A stretch of 64,000 nt of DNA. Source: Pachypanchax playfairii (taxonomy: Eukaryota; Chordata; Actinopteri; Cyprinodontiformes; Aplocheilidae). Each line of letters starts with the position of its first letter. Within the stretch, counting starts at the first letter, position 1. The notes beneath the pieces are model-generated. The model did no database searches and was not told the origin of the DNA. It saw nothing but the letters and a program-made list of their open reading frames with translations. Location: NCBI GenBank assembly GCA_006937955.1, contig SSNP01000025.1:1855165-1919164 (forward strand). Reading direction: 5' to 3'. Below, in pieces: positions 29,760-41,800 of this stretch. The position numbers and the translations under genes were made by a program.

Positions 29760-32700
29760 GAAGAACCGACAGAAACTTGGTCTGGATTCTCATTTTGTAC
29801 AACATGCTGCTGATTTTCTGTTGGTTTGTCTTATCTTTTAATAAACTTGACATTTGGAATCCATTCATTTTCACCCAATACTGTAACTTTACATCCTCGT
29901 CTGCTGTAAAACACAGTGAAATAATGGAGGAGCAGCTTTACTCAGCAGGGTAACTCTAGTAATACTCTGAGAAGAACTCTGGATTAAAGATCACAACCTG
30001 GAAACATCTCAAATATATATGAAAATATAATTAGCATCTTTCAACAAACAGCAGATTTAGATTTCTCCCATCACACATCGGTGCTCGGCTTCACAGCTGA
30101 GATGATGCTGTGAATAAGCTGAGTGATTCTGAGAGGTTGGTTAACTTGTAACTGTTTAACACTGAGAAACAAATCGACACCTAAAGGGAAGTATTTTATT
30201 CTGAGGTTTATAAAACTGTTCTCATAGCTGCTACAGCAACATGTTTCTCTTCCTGAAATATATTAATTATGGCGTCAATCTTTATTATGAATGATTTTTA
30301 AAAAATTACAATATTTCCTGTTTTTGTGACACATTTGCTTTGATGTCGTCAAACCTCAGAACGTAATGTTTAATCAAACCTCTGCAGCAGCCATCTTGGC
30401 CCTTTAAAATCACCCTGATGAACTAAATGTGTCTGTGGTAAATAACTGATATTCATAAGTAAAACTGATGAGAGCGATGGTGATTAGTGTTAAGTTCCTC
30501 CTGTTTTATCTGAAAAGTGACAACTTTGTAATTAAGAATTTATACCTGAAAAGAGGAAAAACCTCTAAAAATTAACTTCAAAAATCCAACATGGTCACCT
30601 CTGTATAAGTAGTATTACTTTAGCCTAATTAGTTTTCAAAACTTAATTGAAATAAAGTCAAATCAATAAAAATCAGATTCTTACCTCCAACTAGAGAAGG
30701 AAAATGAAGCCAGTAAAATTAGAGTGTTATTTAAAGCTTCAGTTCCTCTGTGTTTCACTTTCAGTACAGTTCTTTACTTGGAGTTTGGTATGAAATATTT
30801 CAGTCTATAATCGCTGCAGAGTCACAATTTTCATTAAATTAGATTAGCTGTTCTGCTCTAAAGCCCTTCAGCAGCTGTTTCAGCAACAGCTGTGATGTGG
30901 TTACCTGAAGTTATGAGATAAAATGTTACATCAGCTGAAACCGGTGCTGCAAACATGACCTGGTTTTAACTCAAATGTGGACTAGCAACAGGTTAGTTAG
31001 TTTGAGGTCAGAGACGAGGGTTCCTCACACCAACACACACAAAGTAAAACTAGTGTGGACTTATATGCTCTCGTCAGATGGCAGAGTCTACAGTCTGAGT
31101 GTGTTGCAGCTGTCATCGGTCACACAGTTACTCTGAGGTCTAAGGAGGATGAAGGGAATCTGGAAAGCATCCCATCAACAAGATCTAGGTTCCTTTCATG
31201 GTTTTCACGACTGATTCTTTCATTCATGCCTATGAGCTGACTCAGATTGTTCTGAATTTCCCTGTTATGGCTGATTAACATCTGCAGACATGCATCTTGC
31301 ATGGCAGTGTCCATCTCTCTGAGCTGGACTGCAGAGAGGAATCTTGCTGCATCAAAGATAACTGTGTGATTTAAAGACCAGATGCAGTGACCATTTCCTG
31401 CTAGATCCAGATCAGACTTTTAGACCTCAATTTCACACTTTGACAAACACCAAGTGAAAAGTTTCTATAACTCACTACAGGTAAGTTTTTATACACTGCT
31501 GCACTAATGACCTCAGTGATTTATCAAATCACACCCAATACAAACATGACCATGAATTAAAGTAAATAATTCAGCACATCTTTTTCAAATTGAAGCACTT
31601 CACATGTGTCACTGAAAACAGCTTGCTGGTTCCTATTTAAATTTTAAGAGGCTAAAACAAAACAAAAATCATCTAATTTGAAGCTAGAACTTGAAATTGT
31701 TTTATGTTAGTTTAGTTTTGGTGCTAAATTCCAACCCTGAGATAAACCTGAATGAAAGAGTATTTAACATTACTTCCTGGTATTATTAATAGTGTTACTG
31801 GTCTAGTGGGTTTTTTCATCTATCTCCACTGGGACCAAATGACTGCCATCATCAACTCATCACACAGGCTTCCTTCGACCTCCTGCTAAAAAACAGATCA
31901 ACATAAATGAAAGATTTACAATCAGTTTTTATTTGTCTTTATGAATGAAAAATACTATTTACAACTTTTTTTTTGCAATTCTATTAAAAATAAACACGCA
32001 TTTTGTCACTAAAACACACATTTAACACAGACATAACTTATATCATTACAACATCATAATTACAGTATTATAATAATAGGCACACTTCCAGTGGGAGGCC
32101 TTCTAGTGAGAGACACACCAGAGTCAAATGTGGAGACTTATGTGCAAATAAACCAACCATCCACAAGCACACACACCTAAACAGTAGTTTGTTATCCTCT
32201 AAAGCTATAAAGTTATATTTAGACTGTTTATCGTTAGTCAGATAAACACTAAGATCAATTCAATTTGGTGTAATTTTATTTTAATAAATATTCTAAATGC
32301 ATTATTTCTGTGAAAATAACATGTTTTCACAGCTCAGATAACAGTGAGAGTGTAGCCTACTTTACAGACAAGTTTAAAATACCAAATCATGTGTTTAAAT
32401 ATATGTTTACACGAGCTTTATTCTGAAATTAGAATAAAAATTCTAATTTAGTTTAAGAAGAAAACAATAAAAAAAAATTCTTAAACGAATTGATATCGGT
32501 ATCAATTAAAACAATAACGAGTGATTGTTTTTCACTTTGTCTAACTTATCAGATGTGACCAGAGTGACCCAAGAGTACCCAGCTTTCGAACATCCAAATT
32601 CCAAACGTACACCTGCAGAATGTTCCACTCTTTAATTCTAAAACATAAATATATTAAACATGTTAAACGCCGCTATTACTTCAAACAAAGTTCAGTTAGA

Positions 32701-32840
32701 ATCTGGTTGAAAATATTAACAACAGATGGAAGAGAAGTGTCGAAATACTTTAAAAACACGATTAATGTAATTACCCAGCAACAAATGGTTCATTCCGTGT
32801 CCGTCACACAAAAAATTCGAGAGAAACATCAAATACGCTT
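29760..32840. other. Region between mir-731 and dalrd3
   Basis: AT-rich. Possible 3' part of the pri-miRNA transcript. A minus-strand open stretch at 31120-31361 looks somewhat protein-like but matches no gene I know. Nothing else is supported. Confidence 0.4.
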
Positions 32841-32849
32841 TGGTTCCGC

Positions 32850-33042
32850 TTATGGTAAACAACCAATGCAGTGTCCGTTTACAGGCAACATCTGACATCG
32901 ACCGGTAATCAGCTACATGGTCAGAACAAACCCAGCTGAAGGTACATCAACGGAACCGACGGTCTGAAAGAAGAAATGGGTAGAGTGTGGATGTGCTGAA
33001 AGCGTCGTAACAGACTCACCTGTCCGTGTTGGAAGAGTGGTG
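32850..33042 (+). promoter_or_regulatory. dalrd3: dalrd3 promoter / 5' UTR
   Basis: The sequence changes from AT-rich to GC-balanced with several CpGs just before the dalrd3 ATG. A CCAAT box lies at about 32863 (acaaccaatgcag), with no TATA box. In mammals NDUFAF3 sits head-to-head with DALRD3; I found no NDUFAF3 exon on the minus strand here. Confidence 0.45.
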
Positions 33043-36000
33043 ATGGAGGACACGGAGGAGCTCTCGCCCCTGCGAATCACCCCGACCGTCCAGGCACTCA
33101 GCTCTGCGCTGCGAGGGAAACGTGAGCAAGTCCATGAGTCCAGAGGAGGGAAAGGCAACAGAGTATTCCCTGAACCGGAGAAGCTCTGGTTTAAGGAGAG
33201 TAGCGCGAAAAATTTACGAAACAGGGATTTCTTGTCCCCGACCACGATGCTAAACACGCTGTTTGCAGACGGACAGGTGGGTTTGAGTTTCACCTGTCAG
33301 GTTTTTAACATTCTAATACCTCGTTTACAATGTCGTGTCTTCTTTGAATTAGCAGTTGGTAGTCGAATGCTCCAGAAAATAAGCCACGAGGAAACGCTAA
33401 CCGCTCGAAACGCCATCAAATTACTCTTTAAGTTGTTACACCTGAACTCGTTTTATCCCTCCGCTAAGCAGAATAGTTCCTGGGAAGGTTTTTATAGATT
33501 TTAATTTAGCGCAGTAATACAACGATATTTAGTGAAACCAATGTGTTTTCTAATCTCAACCAATAGGAATAGAGGACTGGAACTATCTCGCTAAAAGTTT
33601 TATTTATTTAATTTGTATACATACATTTTAAAAAAGCTGAAAGTTGTGCCATTAATTGTAAAATAAAGGGCACAAACTACACACTGCTAATAAAAAATAC
33701 TCAGACATATTGTCAGTATTGACCAGAGGTTGTTGACCTTGATCAATTATGATCGATCAGACTCTAAAAGCCTGCAGTTGTATTTATTAATCCATGTAGC
33801 AGGCCCAAATGGGTCAGATGGATGGGCAACGCATTTTTAGGTGGGACAACAAAGTTCAGTCCATGTTTAAACCTCCACCTAACAAATACAGCCATGTTTT
33901 TCAAGTGACTTTCATTATTTGATATTTACAATAACTGTGGTACTTATAACTAAAAGCAAACTTATAAGTGTGTTATTTTTTTTATTTGTTACACATTTCA
34001 TGAGTTGTATAACTTCACTTGTCACATGCCAGTATTTTAGTTTATTTCTATCACACTGCTAATAGTTTTATTATGAATCTTTCGTGAAATGTTCTGTTTA
34101 TCTCTGCTATTCTTTTTGTCCGACATGTTGACAGAAACTCTGTTTTTTTGGCCTGAATGAGTCTGTTTTTGTTGGATCCATCCAGGTTCCTCCGGCAGTG
34201 ATGTCTAGAGTTTTGTCTCTTCATGGCAGTGGGGTCCTCCCTGTGGCTGGTGGGGAGGTCATGGGTGAAGGATTAAGGCTGCGGGTGGATCGGGCAGCAG
34301 CATTCAGGGCTGTCCTTGCAGCTGGAACCTCAGAGTATTTAAAGCCATCAAGTCAGAAGGAGGGCTGTGTGATCCTCAACTGTCCTGCACTGCACCCCAA
34401 ACCCAACACACCCACACCTGACACACTGAGCTTGGGGCATCTAAGAACTGTTCTGCTGGCTGACCACATGGGGGCACTGCTGCGGAGACAAGGGTGAGTG
34501 ACCAGAACCAGCCTGTCAACAGTTTTATTGACCTAATACCATTCAATAAAACATTAGTCTGATTAGATTCATTTTCTTTCTTTAGGTTTGAAGTTTTTTA
34601 TTGCCCCATGCTTCCTGAGGACAGTGACATTGTCGCGTTCCTCCGTGCTCTTGGAATTGATTGGCCGACAGCTCCTGCTGATTGGACCAATGAGGAGCGA
34701 GAGGAAAAGATCCTCAAAATGCTGGAGAACTCACCGTACAGAGACAGAGGTACAGAGAGAGGCAAGACGACCAACGGTGGAGGAGGGGGGAAAGCAGAGG
34801 AGGAGGAGAACGAGGAAGAACTCAGAATTAACTTGAAACGCGTTTTCCAAGAGGAGGGGCTGCTGGGCTACGACCCCACCCTTGGTACCTGCACAGGTGA
34901 GGCTATAAGAAATATGTTTTTCAATTTCTAAGTGAATCTTGACAGTGTGGGGTAAAAATAAACCTATTTTTCATATTTGAAAGGAATAAACAGACAGTTT
35001 ATTGTTGCTCATTGTATTTATGGTAAATGTTTATTCATGCCAGTGCTGCAAGTCTTTCTTTAGATTTATACATAAGATTAGTAAAAACAAAAATCATTTT
35101 CATGTTGTAAATTATCAAGAAAGAAATAACCTGAGTTTCTTTTTCTATTTGCAGTTCACAGAGACAGCGTGTCCCAGCTGGCACAGCTGGATTTATCCAC
35201 ATCTGACTGCACAGTAAGACAAACAGAGTTATGAAGTACAGCTCTGATTCTCTTCTTGCTCATTGAAAATATCCTCGCTGCCTCTCTGTTCGGCAGGTAG
35301 CCATGGTAACAGCGTTGCATGTGACCTCCTGTCAGGATGAGTTCCGCCAGCAGCAGATAGCGATGCTGTGGAGAGCCAGCGGAGCGACGCACACTCAGGT
35401 AATCACACACACACGCACACACAACAGTACAGCTAATTGTGTTCTTATTTTAACCTGTTTGACTCTCGGTTTCTGCAGAGACATCTTGTTTGTGGGCCTG
35501 TAAAGACTCCTGGCTCTCACCTCACTGCTGCACAGTACCTGCAGTAAGACACATCACTTATTTTATCAATGTTTTCATCAGGATTCTTTCTTCCCCAAGT
35601 TTCTGTTAAAATAACTCTGTGAATTTTTAGTTTTGTTGTAGATAAATTAAACAGTGGCTTTATTTGGTCTCTGTGTTATCCAGATGTTGGTCTAAATGAG
35701 ACATCTGTTCTTTCTTCTCTCCTCCAGGCTGAGAAAGGGTCAGATGAAGGAGGCCTCAGAGATGAAATATGGAGATAAAGTAGAAGGTGCGTTCATATTT
35801 TAAGGTCTTGAGCTGAACGATGCTGTTAATTTATAACTGCATGAGATGACTCCGCCTCTTTTAGGTCAAACCTGGGATGACATCATCAAGGTGATGACCT
35901 CCGCTACAGTCAGATTTGAGCTTCTATCAACTGTTCACACAAGTCCTGTAAGTTAACATTTCCTCAGGTGTTGCTGTAGAAGCACTCGACTCATTTCTCC

Positions 36001-38081
36001 TACAAAATGATGCGTTTAATGTGTGTCTGTAAATTACTGAACTCCCATTTGTCACTAGAAATGTTTCCTTAAAGCTGCAAGGATTTAAAGTATTGCAGTC
36101 AGAATGATTGACAGCCATCTGTTTAGGTGACGCTGGATGTTCAGAGGGAAGGGGGCGTGTCAACCAAAGGCCCGAGAGGCGGCGTGTTTGTGATGTATAA
36201 CTGCGCCAGACTCCACACTCTGTTTGACGGCTATGAGAGAGGAGTGGAGAAAGGTGAGGGTTGTTGCTTTCTGAGATCAGCAGTTTTACAAACAACCAAC
36301 AGTTTAACAACATGAAATGCTGAAGCACTTCCTGTCTGACACATTCTTACACACAATAACTTGATTTTTTTTTTTGTCGAGAACTATCAGACACTAATTG
36401 AACTGAATGCAAAAGCTGAACACAGACAGACAAAGTGGTTTATTGAATGAAAAGTAATTTTCAGACTATTGGGTGCACCTGAATAAATGGTGTATCCACT
36501 ATCTTTAAAAAAAGAGATTTATACACATACATAAGCCACACTTGTCTATAAACTGCAGGTGTCTTATGTTGTAACATGAGATATTTACACAGAAAGTACC
36601 TGTAATGTATACAAATATGTACCATAAATGTTTTTTTCCAAACACGGCTGGTCAGAAAAGTACAGTAGCTCATGAGGAAAAGTCATCGATGGCTACCTAC
36701 CTTCATCTTCATCCTCTGCACTAAAACCAACCAAGTCTTCTTCTTCAGTGTCCGAATATAACAGCCCCAGAATTACTGAGCGCCGGAAAATGTCTGCCTC
36801 AGAGAGAGAAGTGTCTGTGCATCTTTTCCAAGTCAAATTCCAATAATAATTCCATTAAAGCTTTTTGAGTCTCTCTTTCGTTGGGATTTTAGTCTCGAGG
36901 GAAGTTTGTTCTTTAGCTTGTGTCGTCCTCTTCAGCCTTTCAAACCCGCTGATAAAGGATCTTTTGACATGTTTTCAGGCCAACTTGAGTAAAAGTTGCT
37001 CTTGGCCAGTTTTAGTAAATGTTTTCTCACTGCTAGTCAAGAGGCTAAATTTTGTAGCAATTTTGTTCGCCCTTTAAAAACCCCATAAGTCAGCTGCATC
37101 ATTGTTTAAGCTGCAGTGTTCAAAGTGCATGAAAAAGTAGAACCTTATAATCTGGAAATTATGATAGAGGAGATTATTATTTTGACAAGAAGTGTTGGCT
37201 TGGATAATTAAGTTTATTGCTTTAGCATTAAGAAGAACAATGTTCTAAAAACATTTATTATAACATGTAGATTATGTGCTGATATAAATGTTTGTAGGAG
37301 AAGCATCAGAGGCCTGTTTGGCTGTAAGTTTGAATGTGTTTAATGTGAATCAGAAACCTGCTGACATGTTTTCTTATTGTTTAATTAAACCTTTTATCTG
37401 CAGGTCTTTACCCAGAAATCCCTGAAGGCTCCCAGCTGGACTTTTCTGCTCTCAAAGAAGAGGTGCCACTTCATTCTGTTGTTGTTCATTTGTCACTTCC
37501 TGTTTTTTATCAGTTGTGTTTTGAGGGTTCCACACCTCAGCAGCGCTAACCGAACCGTGCGGTTCCTTCTTTTCTTTACAGGGTGAGTGGCTTCTCCTCT
37601 TCAACTACCTCATTCCCTTCTCAGAGCTGCTGGACCAATCGGGGCAAGCATTAGTTTGTGAAGGAGGAGGAGCCAGAGTGAACATTAGGACTGAACAGGT
37701 CCGTAAAATAGATATTTTAAAATCAACGTCAGATGATTTAAGATTTGTTTCTAACTTTTTGTGTTTGTGTCTTTCAGATCTGTAAGTTTCTCGTATCTCT
37801 CAGTAAAGATTTCAGCTCTTACTACAACAGAGTCCATGTGCTCGGGGTGAGAACATGTTCATGTGTTTGTGTGTGTTTCAGGTTTTACTCTTGTATCTGT
37901 ACTGACTTTATAAATGTATGAATTAGAGTCCTGAACATACGTGTTTTATTTCTTTTCCCAGGAACCGTTGCCTCATCTCTTCAATCAGATGTTCTGTCGT
38001 CTCTATCTGCTACGAGCGCTGAAGGAACTCTACCACAGCGCTCTGGAGACCCTCAACCTCCCCCCCATCAGGCAGCTATAG
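33043..38081 (+). CDS. dalrd3: DALRD3, DALR anticodon-binding-domain protein 3
   Basis: DALRD3 partners METTL2 to direct 3-methylcytidine formation at position 32 of arginine tRNAs, and resembles an arginyl-tRNA synthetase without catalysis. Thirteen exons: 33043-33276, 34186-34493, 34586-34896, 35155-35213, 35297-35398, 35479-35543, 35728-35786, 35865-35947, 36127-36253, 37404-37462, 37582-37698, 37778-37846, 37962-38081. They give 570 residues (human 543), and all phases agree. Family signatures include RNRDFLSPTTML, HLRTVLLADHMG, LLGYDPTLGTC, FVMYNCARLHTLFDGYERG, LYPEIPEGSQLDFS and EGEWLLLFN. The C-terminal DALR helices are ICKFLVSLSKDFSSYYNRVH followed by LGEPLPHLFNQM, with LNLPPI near the end. 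The ATG at 33043 gives MEDTEELSP. Exon 34586-34896 has an in-frame Gly/Glu-rich insertion (GGGGGKAEEEENEEE) relative to human. A DNA-transposon remnant sits in the intron after 36253. Confidence 0.95.
36455..37161. mobile_element. Non-autonomous DNA transposon with inverted ends, in a dalrd3 intron
   Basis: The left end taattttcagactattgggt (36455 on) and the reverse complement of the right end, taatttccagattataaggt (ending 37161), agree at about 16 of 20 positions. That makes terminal inverted repeats around a 707-bp element. The interior includes a minus-strand acidic segment (SDTEEEDLVGFSAEDEDEG), like a transposase tail, but no intact transposase. Ends of the form attttccagactataagg are common in fish repeats. 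Family not assigned. Confidence 0.65.
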
Positions 38082-38800
38082 CTCCCATCATCCTTCACCT
38101 TCAGCTTCACCTGCACACACACACACACACACACACCAGTGTGTTGAGTAAACAGCTGCCACACACTCACCTTTCTGGCACCGTTCCAGCTAATTGTAAG
38201 CTTTCACCTGCTTACTGTCTTGCTTCTTCAGCTGCTCGTCAGTTTTGTGGACATACGTTATCTGAATATTTAAAGATGTGAGTGAAAGAACACGAGTTCT
38301 GGCCTGTGGGTTTGGTTTGGGCTGAATCATGTTTTCTGTAAAACTTGAGCTGTAAATGCTGTTAAAGGAATATTTTGGACTTTTTGTGTTTTGCAATAGG
38401 AGTGTAGATTTACCTTAAATATATGCAAAGTTAATATGATCCAACATGGAGCTAGTAAGCTCTGGAAAACAACAAGTAACAGTCCATTCAGTGTTCTCGT
38501 TTAGTCTTTAACTTGTTTGGTAATAACTATGAAAATGAAGATCGGGAGTTGCAGTTCTTTGTTTTTGACTGGAGCCGTGTAAAGAAATGATGAAATTACA
38601 CACGAAACGTCAAAATATTCCTTTACCTGGACAGTTTCCTGTTGATAGTTTTACCCGCAGCACCACAGTGGACCAGCTTATCACATCTAACTTAGTGAAA
38701 TTTGACATTTTTACATCAAACTTTCAATGTGCTCGAACAATCGGTCACATTAAAGAACCCAACAACATGTCACTTTGATTTTGTGCCAAAATAATACAAA
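38082..38800 (+). terminator. dalrd3: dalrd3 3' UTR
   Basis: Begins with a (CA)n run at about 38114-38136. No close canonical AATAAA is seen. The first candidates are ATTAAA at 38749-38754 and AATAAA at 39559-39564, so the transcript end is uncertain. Confidence 0.35.
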
Positions 38801-41800
38801 TGCCCAACTAATCTTTGGCAGTTTTTATGTAATTATTTTAACATGGCCTTATTCCACTCCACTCTGTCACTAAAGATGTTTTTTGACCAACAAACTGGAT
38901 TGATTCATGTTTTTAAAAGATGTTCTTGGAGTTTTAACCTAAATTAGTTTGGAATTGTCACATCTAGTTTGTTAAATACAGACAATAATTAAAAGTATGA
39001 AATCAAATGAAAACAGACAGATTATGGTTTATGGTCATCTCACTCCAAATACTCGACTTGGGTTGAGTCTGTTTTTTTATTTTCGGAACATTTAAGGTGG
39101 AAGCTGTTTATTTATTCAGCTGATTTAAACTCGTCTCAGGAGGTTTTTCTGAAAGGAGATCCAAGCGGTGTTTGTGTTTCTTACCTCTTGGAAACTACAA
39201 TCATCACTTTGGTGAAGTTCATTTGCTGAATTTGAACTTTTCTTCAGTTTGAAGCAGCTGATTTTAATGTTTTTGTGGTGGAAATGAAAAGAATCAAAGA
39301 TCCCAGACAGCATGTAAACAGATTTAATCCTACATTTCTACCAACTGATGTCACGTTTAGGGGACTCATGTAAATGATGAGTAGATTTACAAAGTTAATA
39401 GTGCAACTTGCATAAAATGCAGAGTGTTAAACTGAATGCATCCGTTGTAACTAATCCTTAATTTCAACTAGAGTTTGGATCTTATTAGTATCAGAACAGA
39501 GAGATTCTGATTTCAGGTGGATCCAGATGGAAAAACATGGAGTCACAAGTCACAACACAATAAACCTGTTAACTCAAACAAAATGCAAAGTGGAGAGGAG
39601 ACAACTCGCCTTTCAGGGTCAACAGAATAACCCTGCTATCAAAATGTTCTATGGTCCAAAAAAAGATAAATAAACACAGTTCCTCAAGATCCTGTTTAAA
39701 AAGTCTTTAATGAAAAAAATATATATAATAGGGCTTGTTCCACTCTTGAAGTTTCCATCTATTTATGTTATTATAAATGTCACAGATACAGTATATTTAT
39801 TGTCAGTTTGAAAAAGAAGACAGATTTATGTACATTCTGTATATTTTACATTCGAGTCTTCATTGCTGTGCTCGTAAGTCCTTTTTCCAGTCCTTGTTAT
39901 TCTGCTTGACAAATCACGGATGTTTACTCATTAATTTATTGTTAAAATGGTGCACTAACAGTATTTAGGATGTTCTCCCATGAAGCAAGAAAATGCATGA
40001 AGTGGAATGAAAATTATGTTTGAGTTTAATACCAAAAATGACACCTATATATTTAGAAATAAAAGAAAAAAAGGTCTGAAGTGATCTGGTTCAACTTCTT
40101 CTCAGTTAAAATGTGCCATTCTGTCTCCTACTTTTTTAAAAGTAGCTTGTGTTATGTGTATATTTCTTGATGAATATAAACTCTTACTTTATGGAATTTT
40201 TTTTAAAGCAACTCTTAATGTTTGTTTACTATTGAAAGAACAAAGATGTTATTTGCCTCTGTAACCGCAACAATATTAAAATGGAATATGCACAAAACAG
40301 AACTTTTTTCCTATAATGCTTTTGTTATTACGTTACACATTGCGCTACACGCTGCAGATAACAGATGCACGCTGTCCACATACATCTTCTTTGCTTTTCT
40401 CTTACCGCCACGTATTTACCCCCTCAGGCTTCAACAGCTGACCTTCATCACCTTCATCATCATCTATTCCCTCTTACATCCTCACTGACATTGTCTGTTC
40501 CAAGACTCCATTAATCAATGTAACTCATTCAGTACTGTGATATATACACTAGTGTAAGTGATTTATACTCCGGTGTATAAATAACTACCCAAACATCCTT
40601 TTTAACTGTAGACAGGATAGAACAGTAATAAGGTCAATGCTTAGTTTTACAGCTGACAGTCGACACAATTTAACTTCATGCAACAACTCCTAATGAAAAT
40701 ATGCCTGTGACTTGCATTTTTTTTTTCTTGGAATAGTAATGCAGCAAACACCTGCACGCTCTCACCTGCAAGCATGTTTTTAATCTTTTTTTATTCCACT
40801 CTACTGAAAAGAAAATCAAATCAAGGCAAATTTAAGATTTTATTTTGAGGATTGATAGGAGAAATGAACAAACTAGTGCATTTTTTTTTTGTAATAAATG
40901 CATAAGTATACATTAAACATAAAAAAACATATGAAGAGACACGTTATGTGCTATTAACATCCCTAAACAAACCAAAGTGAACATTCTGCTTTAAAAAAAA
41001 TCATTTTATCCTTTAGCCTCCCATTGACTTATAATCAATTGACCCTTGACCCTTTTTATAAAAGGAAGTCAATAATTGACTTTAGCGTATTAAAAGCAAA
41101 ATTAAATAACCTTTTGAGCTGCATTCTTATTGCTTTCTATATATATGTTAATCTAGATTGGAGAAATTAAAATACCCCTGAGGTTAGATTTTAGTCTTTT
41201 ACAGTAATTAGTTTTAGTCTTTAAAGAAAAACACAAAGTCATTTACATCATGACATTTCAAGGAAAAAAAAATTTGGAAGTGATTTGAGTCACGTTTTAA
41301 TCACTTTGGTCTGAAGATCAACTCGAAAAAGTAAAAGATTGATTTTTCTTTTTATTCAACAAAAGACCATCTGCTGATGTTTTTGGTATTTATACACTTT
41401 TTAAATTCTACACAGTCAGATGGTGTTGGAAGATTTTTAAAAACTGCAATTTGTTTCCATCTACACGTTATAAGCCTCAGACATCGAGCACCATTTAAGT
41501 GAAAATCTATGCTGTGAAAGAGATAATTCAAAATAAGACCATCATCACACCAAAACATTTCTGCATTTTTTTTTACACCAAATTAAAAAGATGCAAATGA
41601 GTGTTTTGGTTTTATTCTCTCAGCCTGAAAAAAAAAATTGAGCAGGACCGAGTAATCAGTAAATTCAGAGATTACAAGAAAGTCACGTTCTTTGGACGCA
41701 AATAAGACTTTTGCACAGTATTGTTTAATTTTTAAAGCTATTTACAGCCAGATTGTCATTGTTGTTGCAGCTTCATAATGTTTCATGTCTATTATTTTAA

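Noticed and set aside
29644..29903. Minus-strand 76-codon frame with an acceptor-like site, at first read as an exon
   Set aside because: It is the antisense of the mir-731 hairpin and its flank. Conservation-like appearance is explained by the microRNA on the + strand.
31301..31345. tggcagtgtc match to a miR-34 seed with a short CTCTCTG/CAGAGAG stem
   Set aside because: Only the seed fits; the rest of miR-34 is absent and the stem is too short for a precursor.
27100..33000. NDUFAF3 on the minus strand, head-to-head with dalrd3 as in human
   Set aside because: No stretch matching NDUFAF3 motifs was found on the minus strand.
33277..34185. dalrd3 intron 1 as host of miR-191/425-like hairpins, as in mammals
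   Set aside because: No seed or mature arm of either miRNA was found there. The fish counterparts lie upstream, at 29.3-29.7 kb.
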